Origin: Dipteronia dyeriana
Lineage: Eukaryota; Streptophyta; Magnoliopsida; Sapindales; Sapindaceae
Direction of reading: 5' to 3'
Assembly (NCBI GenBank): GCA_032871835.1
Contig: CM065300.1
Coordinates: forward strand, 1,312,001 to 1,376,000
DNA length: 64,000 nucleotides
Below the pieces are notes generated by a model that saw nothing but the letters and a program-made list of their open reading frames with translations, did no database searches and was not told where the DNA came from. Both the position numbers and the translations under genes were made by a program. Each line of letters opens with the position of its first letter. Position 1 is the first letter of the stretch. Of this stretch, positions 47,995 through 60,831 are shown piece by piece.

Positions 47995-48818
47995 ATGGCA
48001 AACAAAAACGTGCAATCTCGGATGGATACAATGGAAGAAGCAGTCGGAACAGTGAGGGAAGATTTACAGCGGGAGGTGGGGACTATTAAAGATGAGATAA
48101 TGGCCATGAATAAGCGATTCGATCATCTTCTCAAAATGCAAGAAGAGGCTGCCAGAGTTGCCACATCCTCATCTGGAAAAGGGAAGGAATCAACCAGCCA
48201 TGTTCCGACAGTTGGAGGCCCATTGATAGGAGTGACGTCTAGATCCAAGGAACCTCAAGTGTTTTTGGGCACCGGTTAGATTTCCGTTTTAGAAAACTCA
48301 AAATGCCAGTATTCGATGGGACAAATTCAGATGGATGGATCTTGAAGGCAGAGCGTTATTTTTCGTTATAGAAGTTTAACAATGAAGAAAAGTTGGAGGC
48401 ATCGGTCATCGGATTCGAAGGAGATGCTTTGTTGTGGTATCAATGGGAGCACAAAAAGAGACCTATGGTTTTGTGGGAGGAGATGAAGCTCTTGATATTG
48501 AAACAATTTCGATCCACTCAAGAAGGATCACTCCACGAACAATTTCTGGCTTTGCGACAACAAGGGACATTGAAGGAATATAGGAGAAAATTCATTGAAT
48601 TTCTGGCACCGCTTGACAATGTCTCATATGAGATAACATTGAGTCAATTCATTAATGGACTTAACCCTGAAATTCGAAATGAGCCGAGAGTGTTAGATCC
48701 CATTAATTTGGGCCGGGCAATGGATTTGGCCCAAAGGATTGAGAGTAAGTTGTTGGCTGTGGGAACACTGAAATTGAATGAGGGGTACTCAGCGATAAAG
48801 AGGGGTGGGTATGCGTGA
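47995..48818 (+). pseudogene. Reina-like gag (frameshifted)
   Basis: Starts at ATG 47995 with an N-terminal coiled coil (MDTMEEAVGTVREDLQREVG), breaks after about 48279, and resumes in another frame at 48393 with the retrotransposon gag domain (LWYQWEHKKRP, EQFLALRQQGTLKEYRRKF, FINGLNPEIR). The region after 48818 is out of frame and the zinc knuckle is not clearly readable. Confidence 0.85.
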
Positions 48819-49079
48819 CCAATTTCATTCCCAACGGGAGTTCCAAGACCCACGCATGGAGGAACCCTTCCTTCAGTAAAACCCTACGGCAACTTACGGC
48901 AACTTACGGCGGCTCACGGATTCCGAACTCCAACTCAAACGCACTCACGGTCTCTGTTATAGGTGCGATTAGAAATGGTCACCAGGTCACAAATGTAAGA
49001 AGAAGGAGCTGAATGTACTGATAACCCACGACGAGGAGGACGATGAAGAGCCCAAAGAAGAGCCGGTATGGTTGACGAA

Positions 49080-52000
49080 CCAGTTTTAGAGGCGGTGGAA
49101 ATCTCAGAATTTACAGAGGCAGTCAAGGTATCTTTTAACTCGCTGGTGGGCTTGACGATGCCAAAAACCATGAAAATGAAGGGGATTGTCGGTGAGTAGC
49201 AGGTGGTCATCTTGATCGATCCCGGCGCTACCTACAATTTCATCTCGATAAATTTGGTTCAGGAATTGAAGCTCCCCATTACAAGAACAGAGACTTATGG
49301 AGTCACTATGGGAACCGGGGATTCAGTAAAAGGTGAGGGGATCTGTAAAGGAGTCACACTGCACCTCCAAGGGATCAACATAGTGGAGGATTTTTTGCCT
49401 TTGAGTTTGGGAAGTTCGGACGTAATTTTAGGAATTCAATGGCTGGCAACATTGGGCATGACTCATACAAACTGGAAACTACAGGTGATGAAGTTTCAAT
49501 TGGGCAACGAAACGATGACTCTACGAGGTGATCCTTCACTCGAAAAAACTTTGGTGTCTCTGAAGGCAATGATGAGAACTTGTAAGCATGAATGAGGGTT
49601 ACTGGTAGAGCTTAACCAGGTAACAATTCTAGCTTAAACTTCTATTGTTCATGAATTCTTAATTCATGTGGTGGAAAAATATGCAAATGTCTTTCAAATG
49701 CCTACTGGTTTGCCTCCTACCCACGATCGAGAGCATTTGATATTGCTCAAGGATGGAACCCCTCCAATTAGTGTGTGGCCATATCGGTATCCGCAGTTCC
49801 AGAAGGTTGAAATAGAGCGGTTAATTCTCGAAATGTTGGTTGCTGGTATTATACAAGTTAGTAGCAGTCCATTCTCCAGTCTAGTGTTGTTGGTTAAGAA
49901 GAAAGATGGATTGTGGAGATTTTTTGTGGATTATAGGGCTTTAAACAAGGCAACCGTTTCCGACAAGTACCCAATCCCTATCATCGATGAACTCTTGGAT
50001 GAGCTCCATGGTGCGCAGATTTTTTCGAAGCTTGATCTCAAGTTGGGATATCACAAAATCTGACTCAATCCTACAGATGTTCCGAAAACTGCTTTTAGAA
50101 CCCATGATGGACATTATGAGTTCCTCGTTATGCCGTTTGGGTTGACAAACGCACCTGCTACCTTTCAATCATTGATGAACGACGTGTTCCGATCATTCTT
50201 AAGGAAGTTTGTATTGGTTTTCTTCGACGACATTCTCATTTATAGCCGTGATGAGAAATCACACATAGAACACCTCGGAGTTGTGTTAGAGGTGTTACAA
50301 GACCATAGACTTTATGCCAATCTAAATAAGTGTGAATTTGGGCAACTTCAAGTTGCATATCTCAGTCACATTATTTCTGGGGAAGGTGTGGCAGTCGACC
50401 CTAGTAAGGTTCACGCAATGATCTCATGGCCTACTCCCTCCACACTTAAGGAACTCCGGGGATTTTTAGGACTAACGGGCTATTATAGTAAGTTTGTGGC
50501 AAATTATGCTCGAATCGCGTTACCATTAACGGAGCAACTCAAGAAAGATAAATTTGGGTGGAATGACGGAGCTGAGAAAGCTTTTATAGAATTAAAACAA
50601 GCTATGGCTCAAGTACCCATATTAGCTATACTGGATTTCTCTCAACCATTTGTAATTGAGACGGATGCTTCAGGTTTTGGTCTTGGGGCGGTTTAATACA
50701 AGGGTAGTGGCTAATCGTTGCCTTTTATAGCCATACTTTGGGTGTCCAAGCTCGACTCAAGCCAATTGACGAGAAAGAACTCATGGCGATTGTTTTTGCC
50801 ATCACCAAGTGGCTTCTCTATCTCTTGGAAAGGAGGTTTAAGGTGAGAACCGACCAACAAAGTCTCAAATTTCTGTTGGAGCAGCGATTAATAGGCACCG
50901 AATACCAAAAATGGGTCACTAAACTCATGGGTTATGACTTCGAAATTCAATACCGTAGTGGAGCTAGCAATCGGGTGGCGGACGCCTTATCAAGGATTTC
51001 GGAGAGAGCCGAAATTGCTGCCATTTCTGTTCCGCAATGGCAGCACTGGGACCAGCTCAAATCAGAGCTTGAAAGTGATGAAATTATAAAAATAATTCGT
51101 GAAGATATCACTTCCGGGAGACAACCGCACTTTGGGTTCACAGTTTTGCAAGAGGTTGTCTACTACAAGGGACGTTTGGTAATTCCTAAAGGTTCAAAGT
51201 TGATTCCCAAAATTATTTCAGAATTTCATAGCTCCTCAATTAGTGGCCATTCGGGAGAAAATAAAACCTATCAACGGGTGTCAGCAAAATTATTTTGGGC
51301 GGGAATGAAAAAAGATGTGATTAAATTTGTGCAGTGATGCATTACTTGCCAACAACACAAGTACCTGGCGACAATGCCGGCAGGGTTGCTACAACCTATC
51401 GCAGTACCATCACAAGTATGGATGAGATATCAATGGATTTCATTGAAGGGTTACCATGTTCGGATGAGAGGGATACGATCTTTGTGGTGGTGGATAAACT
51501 TAGCAAATATGCTCACTTTATCCCATTAAAACATCCCTTTACAACAGCTAGTGTCGCAACAACTTTTCTGAAAGAAATTGTCCGATTACATGGAATTTCG
51601 CAGTCCATCATCTCCGATAGGGACCGTATTTTTGTGAGCTATTTTTGGAAGGAATGATTTAAGCTGCATGGGGCCACTCTCAAGAATAACACAGCCTACC
51701 ATCCACAAACCGATGGCCAAACCGAGGTGGTCAACCGTTGTTTGGAAACATATCTTCGTTGTTTTGTATCCGCAAGCCCAAATCAATGGTTTCGCTGGCT
51801 GTCATGGGCAGAATATTGGTACAATACTTCCTTCCATTCAACTACTCGTTGTACCCCTTTCCGAGCCTTATATGGACGTGATCCACCTCCACTTATCCGC
51901 TATGCGCAAGGCTCGTCCTTAGTGTCCGCTGTAGAAAATTTATTGGAAGATCGAGATGCCATTTTAGATGAACTTCGTATGCATCTTTTACGCGCTCAAC

Positions 52001-52440
52001 AGAAGATGAAATTTTATACGGATGCTAAGAGGCATCACCAAGAATTTGCTGTTGGGGACCTCGTTTTCTTGAAGCTACGACCCTACCGTTAAAAGTCTTT
52101 AGCTCAACGCCGCTATGAAAAACTCTCAGCTCGTTTTTATGGACCATTTAAGGTGTTAGCTCGGATTGGTAAGGTTGCCTACAAGCTGGAACTCCCACCA
52201 ACGGCTGCCATACATCTCGTTTTTCATATGTTCAGCTTACTCCCGATTTAGAGCTGGTGGTAGCACTTGAGTTATTACTTGGGGTGCGCCCAAAATCAGC
52301 AAACTCACCATGAGATTTGGAGGTACTCATTCAGTGGAAATCCTTACCAGCATTTGAGGCAACTTGGGAGGATTACCATATGATTCTAAATCAATTTCCG
52401 GAATTTCACCTTGAGGACAAGGTGAATGTTTGGGCGGGGG
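49080..52440 (+). pseudogene. Reina-like pol: protease, RT, RNase H, integrase, chromodomain (broken)
   Basis: Protease at 49203-49595 has IDPGATYNFIS where the family has D-S/T-G-AT. RT at 49668-50696 has [11 protein letters not shown], a TGA at 50061 (family Arg), [13 protein letters not shown] and the catalytic FFDDIL near 50223. RNase H at 50738-51000 ends in NRVADALSR. Integrase has GHSGENKTYQR, a TGA at 51335 just before CITCQQH, first Asp in SMDFIEGLP, second in ISDRDRIF, and Glu in DGQTEVVNR. A remnant chromodomain (VLIQWKSLPAFEATWED) lies at 52317-52508. Several stops and shifts make it non-functional. Confidence 0.9.
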
Positions 52441-52444
52441 GTAA

Positions 52445-52859
52445 TGTTAGACCACAGGTGAGTTTTACCTATTCTAGAAGGAATGGTAAAGCGGGAAACA
52501 TCAATTAAGGTGCTGGCAACAGGTGGTGAGTTGGATGGGAGCCAATAGGCAAATAGACAGTTGTTTTTTGTGTGCTGTGAGGGACAGTATAATTCTGTTA
52601 GGAATTCTATTAGATGAAGGTTGTGAGAGTATATATTAACAGCCATGGTGCTGTAATTAGGCATGAGGAGAAATCATATGTAAAAAGCTCAGCTCTAATG
52701 GAGAGACAAGCCCATCGAATGCTTGATTCTATACTGTTTGGCACCAAAGTTTATAAATAAGAAGCTCACAATTCCTTTATTTCATCAAATACTGTTTCTT
52801 TACAATTCTTTCTGCAATTTACTTTACACATTTTCTGTTACAAATTCCAAGTTCTATCA
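52445..52859 (+). repeat. 3' LTR of the Reina-like element (415 bp)
   Basis: Same ends and length as the 5' LTR, directly followed by the TATTC target duplication. Confidence 0.92.
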
Positions 52860-53172
52860 TATTCAAGCAATTGCAAGTTAAAGTTGAGAGAATCAATAGA
52901 AATCGTAGAGATGGATATGAGGTATATGTGCTTAGATCGATGTAAACATGAAACAATAATTTTGGAGTCGATTCTTATTGCAACAATGGTAGTTTCATAA
53001 TATTTTTTTAAAACTAAACAACCACATTAAACATAAAAAACACCAAAGTGTTTGACAAAATACCCCTTGATCATGTTTGATGAGCGTTACGCACAGAGCA
53101 AGCCTAACTTGTGGAGCTACACTGTTGCATACAGAATCACTCCTCAATCTTAACTTAAATCCATCATCTTGG

Positions 53173-53805
53173 TGTTGTCGAGAAGAAATTGCAAGCACAC
53201 AAATCTAAACAGAAAATAGAAAGCAATAATAAAAGAAGACACAAAATATTTTACGTGGTTCAGCAATTTGCCTACGTCCACGGAGCGCACCTTACTTAAT
53301 CCACTATATCTCATAATTGATTACAATCTCTCTGTCTCTCTTTCAGTCTCTTTACAATTGCTCTTTCTCTAGCAATTTTCTCACACATTACGCACTATTT
53401 TTCGTCTCTATTCTTCTCTCTCTTTTAAGTACAAATAATGGTGGTATTTGTATGGGAGCACTAGGGTAAGTCTAAATCCCAATTGGAATCTATTTCCTAT
53501 TACAATTACTTGTGCACGCATGATTTCCTATTTCTCGTGAAACCCGTCTCTACCGCGGTCTGGACCGCTGTATGGGCACATGCATGCGTTTCGGTGCACA
53601 ACGCGTAACACGTCTGTGGAACTCTACTCCACAGACCGCGGTGTGTGCATCTTGTCTGCATTGTGGTACACACATCATGTCACCTCTGGAATTCTTCGCT
53701 GTGTGTGCCGCGGTCTGGGTCACTGCCTCCGCCGCGATCGCCACCGTGCCACCTGCCAGAGTTGTTTTCTTCATTTTTTTCTGGCTTCACATAACTAACC
53801 CAACA
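53173..53805 (-). repeat. 3' LTR of the copia element (left end)
   Basis: Begins TGTTGTCGAG and ends CTAACCCAACA on the plus strand. The polypurine tract complement follows immediately. Confidence 0.9.
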
Positions 53806-53898
53806 ATCTCCCACTTGAAGACTGAAACTCAATAGGTGTTCTCCTTCCTTCTTTGATGACTTAGTGGATAAATAACGGTGCGCTCATTCCCCATGTTT

Positions 53899-55890
53899 TT
53901 ACTCTTGAAGACCCACTGAAGTTGCGCACAACTCAATTTTTTCAATAGTGATTGGCTTGGTTAACATGTCAGCCGGATTCTTAGTTCCTACAATCTTCAC
54001 TAGCTTCAACACTCCTTCTTCAATTAACGATCGAATGAAGTGGTAGCGCAGGTCTATATGCTTGGTCCTAGAATGGAACGCTGAATTCTTGGCCAAGTGT
54101 ATTGCACTTTGACTGTCACTATGCAACACACTCATCACCTGATCGAATCCCAACTCGGCTAACAAGCCTTGTAACCATTTTAGCTATTTGCTTGCTTCTG
54201 TCATAGACTCACAACCATATACTCAGCTTCTGTTGTAGAGATTGTCACTATCTTCTGCAACTGGGACACCCAACTAACTGTAGTACTCGCCATTGTAAAC
54301 ACATATTCGGTGGTACTTCTTCTATGATCCACTTCTTCGGTAAAATCTGAATCCACATAACCTTCCAGCTTGAGTTCATCTCTCTTGAAGGTTAGACACT
54401 TCTCTGTCGTACCCAGTAGGTATCTTAGGATCCATTTCACGGCCTCCCAGTGAGACTTGGCCTGATTGGACATGTAGCAGCTCACAACTCCCACTGCTTG
54501 GGAAATGTCAGGTCTTGTGCAAGTCATGGCATACATTAGACTTCCAATGGTTGAAGCATAAGGAACTCTAGCCATGAAGTCTTTCTCTTCTTCCGTCTTC
54601 GGACTCTGATCCTTAGACAACTTGAAGTGACTAGCTAAAGGTGTTCTTACTGGTTTAGCATTTCCCATTTTGAATATCTGTAACACCTTCCGAACGTACT
54701 CTGCTTGTGAAAGCTTCAATGTACCTTGATGTTCGTTTCTACTAATCCTCATTCCAAGAATTTGCTTTGTTGGACCCAAATCCTTCATCTCGAATTCACT
54801 CGAAAGTTGCTTCTTCAAATTAATTATCTCTTCTAAATCTGCACCAGCTACTAACATGTCATCAACATAAAGTAGCAATATTATAAGGCTGGACTTAACC
54901 TTTTTGAAGTAGCAGCAGTGGTCAACATTGCATCTTAAGTAGCCATTCCCTTGCATGAATCCATCGAACTTCTTGTACTACTGTCGGGGAGCTTGTTTTA
55001 AACCATACAAGCTCTTAGTCAACTTGCATACCAACTCTTCCTTGTCATCTTCCGTAAACCCCTCTGATTGCTTCATGTATATATTTTCCTCCAAATCTCT
55101 ATGAAGAAAGGTAGTCTTCACATCTAATTGCTCCAGATATAACCTTTTTGCTACGACAATACTTAACACTAACCGGATCGTAGTTAGTTTAACAACAGAA
55201 GAAATTTTTTTAGAGTTGTCGATACCTTCAATTTGTTGGAAACCTTTGACTACGAGTCGTGCCTTGTATCTCTTGGAATCGTCATGTTCCTCCTTGATCC
55301 GATACACCCACTTATTTAGTAGGGCTTTCTTTCCTTCAGGCAACTTAGTTAACTCTCAAGTTTGGTTAGATGCCAACGACTCCATCTCATCCTTCATTGC
55401 AAGCTCCCACTTGCTCACATCTTCTCTCTGACAAGCTTCATCATAGTACTCAGGTTCTCCTGCATCTGTCAGCAGCATGTAGTGCAAGTATTTCCTATTT
55501 GGTATAGGAGTTCGAGTTGATCTTCTCAATGTATTTTGGACCTGTGTTATTGGAACATCTCTAGGTGGGATTGGTTCTTGTACCCAGGGCCGCACACCTT
55601 GCTCTTCATCATTCTGTTTGATGTGTTCCATGATCTCTCTATCCTATACATCATTCGGTCCAAAAAAATCTGGCTCTTTCGGCTCAGACATCTGTGTGTT
55701 CCTGTCTTTGTACATGACCCTTTCGTTGAAGACAACGTCTCTACTTCTGATCATCTCACGGTTTTGGTCATCCCACAACTTGTAAACAAAGTCATCCTCT
55801 CCATAGCCCACCAAAGTACACTTTATTGAGTTGGTGTCTAGCTTACTCCGCTCATGATCACCTACATGTACATAAGAGACACCCAAACAC
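53899..55890 (-). pseudogene. Copia reverse transcriptase and RNase H (broken)
   Basis: The minus frame runs from SYVHVGDHERSKLDTNSIKC (55886) through KWVYRIKEEHDDSKRYKARL and LDVKTTFLHRDLEE to SLYGLKQAPRQ, where a TAG breaks it (about 54978). It resumes with the catalytic YVDDMLVAG near 54870, continues to TTEAEYMVVSL, a stop, and the RNase H end HIDLRYHFIRSLIEEG (53899-54165). Several stops and shifts break it. Confidence 0.9.
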
Positions 55891-58000
55891 TTTAAGGTGA
55901 GAAAGTTTTACCTCTTTCCCAGTCCAGATCTCTTCTGGTATAGCGAGGTCCAAAGGCTTTGATGGTCCTTTGTTGATCAAATATACTGCTGTATTGACTG
56001 CTTCTGCCCAGAACTGTTTTGGCAGCCCTGAGTGTAGCCTCATGCTTCTGGCTCTCTCGGTCAATGTTCTGTTCATCCATTCTGCTATGCCATCTGCTGT
56101 GGGGTTCCAGGAACCGTCCTACTGAGCTTTATCCCATTTTGGTAGCAAAACCTCTTGAACTCATTTTCTTCATATTCTACACCATTGTCTGAATGCAGCT
56201 TTTTGATCTACAAACCTATCTCATTCTCAACCCTGGCTTTCCATCTCTTGAAAGCATTAAATACCTCAGACTTGTATTTTAGAAAGTAAACCCATACCTT
56301 TCTGGAATGGTCGTTGATAAAAGTGACGAAGTACAGTTTACCTCCGGTTGATGAGACTGAAGCTGGACCCCAAACATCGGTGTGCACTAGTTCCAGCTTC
56401 TCCTTTGCCGGTGCTCTTCCGGTCCTTTTGAAGCTCACTCGCTTCTGTTTTCCTAGAATGCAACTCTCACAGAAATCAAATTCAAAGGATTTTAAATCTA
56501 GCAACTTACCTTTTGAATGCAGACACTTCAACCCTTGAGAACTTATGTGCCCAAATCTCTGATGCCACAAGTTTGGATCGTCTTTGCTTTCCACCATAGC
56601 GACTGAACCACACCCATCTGTGGTTGTGTAAAGCGACCCATTCTTACTTCCTCAGGCGATTGTCATTGGACCTTTCAAAATCTTCCACTTATCACCTGTG
56701 AAAGTCGTCACAAAACCATATGACGCCAGTTGCCCAATGGAGATCAAATTCTTCCTTAAGTCCAGTATATGCCTCACATTGTCGAGCTTCCAAACTGACC
56801 CTTGCAGTTGAATCTTCACATCTCCCTTCCCGGTAATGTTGCATGCTTGATCGTCACCAAGATACACTTTACCCATATTTTCGGAGACATAGTTCTCGAG
56901 CAATTCCCTGTGAGGTGTGGCATGGAATGACGCTCCAGAATCCAAGACCTAGGACTCCGTCTTGCTTTCCAACGAGCAGATAAGGCAGTCATCTGACTCC
57001 TTCAATACACAGTTCGCACTGCTCTTGCCTTTATCTTTCTTCTCAGATCTACATTCATACGAGAGATGGCCTTTCTTACCACAATTCCAGCATTCAGCAT
57101 CCCTTTTGCTTCGTTGCTGGTATCTCGAATAGTTAGCCTAATTTCTTGATTTGGACTTACCTCTAGACTTTGATCTTCCCCGTTGACTTGTGTTTTGATT
57201 TTTGCCTCTGTCTTCTCTACCTTCCAAACTCAATGCAGAAGATGTAGATGCCCCTGATCCCTCTTCACGCATCATGATCTCTTCCGTCATGATTATGTTT
57301 ATAACCTGCTGAAGATTCAACTTTTCTTTCCCAAACGAGTTGGCAATCGACTGGCATATCATTTTCCAACTTTCTGGCATTTAGGTGAGTAGAAACGCCA
57401 CCATAAACTCCTCATCAAACCTCATAGATAAAGAACACAACCTGTCCTTTACTTCATTGAGCTGGTTCTGAAAATCTTTAAAGTTATGACCCTCCGCCAT
57501 CTTCAAGGTTGATAACTTCTTGACAAGATGGAATTTCCTTACCCCAAAAGGCTCTCCGCCATCTTCAAGGTTGATAACTTCTTGACAAGATGGACTTTCC
57601 TTACCGCAGAAGGTTGTTCGTATAAGTATGATAGGGTATCCATTAGATCTTTAGTTGTCTCTTGATCCTTTACGTTGAAGGTGACTTGCTTCGTCAAATT
57701 AAGACGAATTGCTCCCAATGCTTTCCTGTCCAGGAGTTCAAAGTCGTCATCATCCATGTTCTTCGGTTTCCATTTCTTTTCCCAATCTTCATCGGTCATA
57801 TCCTTTGGTCTCTCTTTTATAGGTCAATACAGATCCTTATAGTACAAATAATATTCCATCTGCATCTTCCAGAAGCTGAAATTCAAACCATTGAATTTCT
57901 CAATTTTATGCGTTTCCTTCTCTGACCCTATCTCTACGATGAAATCACCTCGAGAGAATCTAGATTTGTGTGAATAATATGCCCCAACCCGGAGCTCTGA
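55891..58000 (-). pseudogene. Copia gag, protease and integrase (broken)
   Basis: In minus-strand order: gag fragments (KIEKFNGLNFSFWKMQMEYY, then MTDEDWEKKWK), zinc knuckle CWNCGKKGHLSYEC near 57050-57100, protease LDSGASFHATPHRELL (56945), integrase zinc finger WHQRFGHISSQGLK...CESCILGK, first Asp in LVHTDVWGP, second in LHSDNGVEYEE, and Glu after a frameshift near AEWMNRTL. Near 57494-57617 a stretch of gag is tandemly duplicated with a 62-bp step. Stops occur at several points. Confidence 0.88.
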
Positions 58001-58007
58001 TACCAAT

Positions 58008-58627
58008 TTTTGTCGAGAAGAAATTGCAAGCACATAAATCTAAACAGAAAATAGAAAGCAATAATAAAAGAAGACACAAAAGATTTTATGTTGTTCAGCA
58101 ATTTGCCTACGCCCACGAAACGCATCACACTCAATCCACTATATCTCAGAGTTGATTATAATCTCTCAGTCTCTCTACAATTGCTCCCTCTCTAGCATTG
58201 TCTCACACACTACGCACTATTTTTCTGCTATATTTTTCTCTCTCTTTTAAGTACAAATAATGGTGGTATTTATATGGGAACACTAGGGTAAGTCAAAATC
58301 CCAATTGGAATCTATTTCCTATTCCAATTACTTGTGCACGCAGGATTTCTTATTTCTCGTGAAACCCGTCTCTACCGCGGTCTGGATTGCTGTGTGGGCA
58401 TATGTCTGCGCCACGGTCCACAATGCGTAACACGCCTGTGGAACTTCGCTCCACAGACCGCGGTGTGTGCATCTTGTTTGCGCCTCAGTACACACAGCAT
58501 GTCACCTCTGGAATTCTTCGCTGTGTGTGCCGCGGTCTGGGTCACTGCCTTCGTCGCGGTCGCCGCCGCGCCACCTGCCAGAGCTGTTTTCTTCACTTTT
58601 TTCTGGCTTCTTATAACTAACCTAACA
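58008..58627 (-). repeat. 5' LTR of the copia element (right end)
   Basis: Aligns with the left LTR from TGTCGAGAAGAAATTGC onward; its first bases are TTTTGTCG instead of TGTTGTCG. It ends CTAACCTAACA before CTTGG. Confidence 0.88.
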
Positions 58628-59066
58628 CTTGGCTTAATACATTCCTCAGATTCAAGCAATTGCAGATGTTGAAAGAGTGAAAATCTTGAAGATGGTTTTT
58701 TATTTTATGTTATTTCATAATTTATTTATATGCTTTCAAAGCAACTTTATTGATACGAATACTAGGTTACAAGCATATTGAGCATATTGAGCATATTGAT
58801 CATATTGATCATTACAATAATACTTGAATTCATTTTTAGTTTGTCAATAGTGTGCAAAAAACCCTGCTTTTTCTTCTTAGTTTGGGAATTTGTATTCAGC
58901 TAAGAGTAATCTTTTCCATGAATTGTTAGACAAATCAAATCATCTAGAGGTTACTGTTTTTTTGAAGAACACAACATGTTTGGAAGATTGGTTTGCAAGC
59001 CTCATGTGACAAAAAGATGAAATCTTATTTTATGATATATACTTGAATTTCATCATATATATATAT

Positions 59067-59238
59067 AGTGGTTTTCCAGTCAGTGCGCACTGATATAAGT
59101 TATATCATTGCGTTGCATATGGACCATTGATTATGAAGAAGTTTTGACAAGTTTATATACTTTGAGTCAAAGTATGTAAATCTAATGGTCCACATCCAAC
59201 ACATTGACGAATTTATATCGGTATAAACTGACTTAAAT
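59067..59238. mobile_element. Fold-back MITE (~172 bp)
   Basis: The segment is absent from the paralogous position in unit A (near 45225), where (TA)n continues uninterrupted. Its ends are inverted (GTCAGTGCGCACTGATATAA against TTATATCGGTATAAACTGAC), and a second pair (TGGACCATTGATT, AATCTAATGGTCCA) lies inside. It is inserted in a TA repeat, so the target duplication cannot be fixed. Confidence 0.75.
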
Positions 59239-60335
59239 TTATATATATATAAAAGAAGATGTATATCCACTTAACCAAAAGTGGATTTATTTAAATAATT
59301 GAATCAAATCCAATAATTTCAATTATATATCTCAATAATGTAACGAAACATGTATGGTAGCATGACCTATTTGTGAGTTAAAGTAATATTTTCGGTTTTA
59401 TGACCAATAACATACTTTTGTACGGTTCTTTTCTTGGAAAAAATAGAAATCGTAAGAAGTTTTTATGAGTTTTAAGGAGCCTTTTAGTAAACTAAAATAA
59501 AGAGCATGTGATTTTTTTTTTAAAATAAATATTAAAACGATTAATATGGTATTGTTAATGCTAGCGTGTAATTATTATTTCTTAACTATAATAATTTGCC
59601 AATTAAATTATAGCTCACACTACTTTGATCATTTGATGATAACCCTCTAATACCTAAGTCACAATCAACCTGCCTCTTAAAATAAATCAAGGGTTGAGAG
59701 AATTTGATTTAATAAACCTGATTTAAATTAAGGTCAACATGGGGTCCATTAATTTGAAAGGAAAAAAAAATGGCATCAAACATGGTGGGGTTGTAGGAAG
59801 AACCAAAGAATGCAGCTTTATTTTTTACACAAACGTTTGAATATGCTAGTATGCAATGACATTTGAATCATATCGGTATATATAATAATAATAATTCTTT
59901 TTTCAAGTCGGTTCTAAAAAATAATTTTAGTGTCGAAGTTACTTTACAAAACTAATTAAAGCCTAGTGTCTAGTGAGATGGTTCTACAATTTTACCTAAC
60001 TCTTATCCTGAATTTTATTTTTAAGATAATCTAATTAGAAAATGACTATATATATATATATATATATATATTAATATATATGCTAACTAAATAAATTAAT
60101 AATATAGTATGATTTGAAAACTCATTATTATTTTATTAAATATAACGTAAAATGACGATTTCAAAACTAGTTTATTAAAAAGTTCAGATAATTCATATTA
60201 AAAAAAAAGGATTATAAATAACTGATTATAATAGACCTCTTTATTAGTTATATTTTGCACTCTTGAACATTTCAAGAGTACTTGGTGAGTTGGTGTCATG
60301 TGGTTATTAATTAGACAACATTGGCAGTTTATTCG

Positions 60336-60831
60336 ATGGCCATTAATTTTGCTTGGTAGAATGGATGGCATCCGATCTGGTTTGAGAATGATTTTTCTTA
60401 TGTGGTTCAGCTGTTCTCCTCTCGCTCCGAGCAGGTTCGCTTGGTAACGCTGTATCTATTAGATATCAAAAATGGAGTTTTAGGTTTCTCATATCTTTAG
60501 GGAGGGGAATCAGGTTGCGGACGTTCTTTCAAAGCATGCGTTGGGGTTATAGGTCGATTCGTGCCAGTCTTTCTGCACTTTGTTGGTTGACAATGATTGC
60601 ATAGGTCGAGAGTCTTTTTGTTTTTCTTAATGTTTTCTAATTTTGTTTATGTTTTTATGGTCTGCGTGCTAATGTTTTTATTGGATCGTTTCTCTTGGTT
60701 TTTGTGTTTTTCTGGTTTTTATTACTTTTCATTTTATTTTATGGATGGATACTGCTTAGAGGTTTTTCAGCATAAGATCGTTTGATATGTTTTTTACCTC
60801 TAGGTCAGTCCAATTTTATATATAAAAAAAA
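60336..60831 (+). mobile_element. LINE (non-LTR retrotransposon) 3' fragment
   Basis: Unit A reads straight from CAGTTTATT into AGTTTGGGTTTTC; unit B has 496 extra bases here. The insert contains an RNase H-like piece (IWFENDFSYVVQLFSSRS, then a frame change and SHIFREGNQVADVLSKHALG-like codons) as in plant LINE-1 elements, and ends in an A-rich tail TATATATAAAAAAAA. It is 5'-truncated and broken. No clear target duplication is seen. Confidence 0.75.

Larger units (their letters stand above)
47547..52859 (+). mobile_element. Ty3/gypsy chromovirus-type retrotransposon (Reina-like), 5313 bp
   Basis: Two 415-bp LTRs start TGTTAGACC and end TTCTATCA, flanked by TATTC (47542-47546 and 52860-52864). 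The element carries a tRNA-Met primer site, gag, protease, RT, RNase H, integrase and a chromodomain-like C-terminus, then a purine run GGGCGGGGGG before the 3' LTR. Small size, short LTRs and a final FHLEDKV-type sequence suggest the Reina clade. The LTRs differ at roughly 15 positions by my count, so it is fairly young although its genes are broken. Confidence 0.92.
53173..58627 (-). mobile_element. Ty1/copia retrotransposon (Tork/Tnt1-like), 5455 bp, minus strand
   Basis: LTRs of 633 and 620 bp bound the element, with CTTGG on both sides (53168-53172, 58628-58632). Inside, the primer site (reverse complement GAGCTCTGATACCAA, 57993-58006) is next to the right LTR and the purine tract (plus-strand AATCTCCCACTTG) next to the left LTR, so transcription runs leftward. 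Domain order gag, protease, integrase, RT, RNase H is the copia order. IRSRDVVFNE and related words point to the Tork lineage. LTRs are visibly more diverged than those of the neighbouring gypsy element. Confidence 0.93.

Noticed and set aside
53550..53835. Frames on both strands, repeated at 58334-58672
   Set aside because: They are the two LTRs of the copia element; the paired frames reflect LTR duplication.
60597..60785. 62-codon hydrophobic frame
   Set aside because: It lies in the 3' non-coding part of a LINE fragment.
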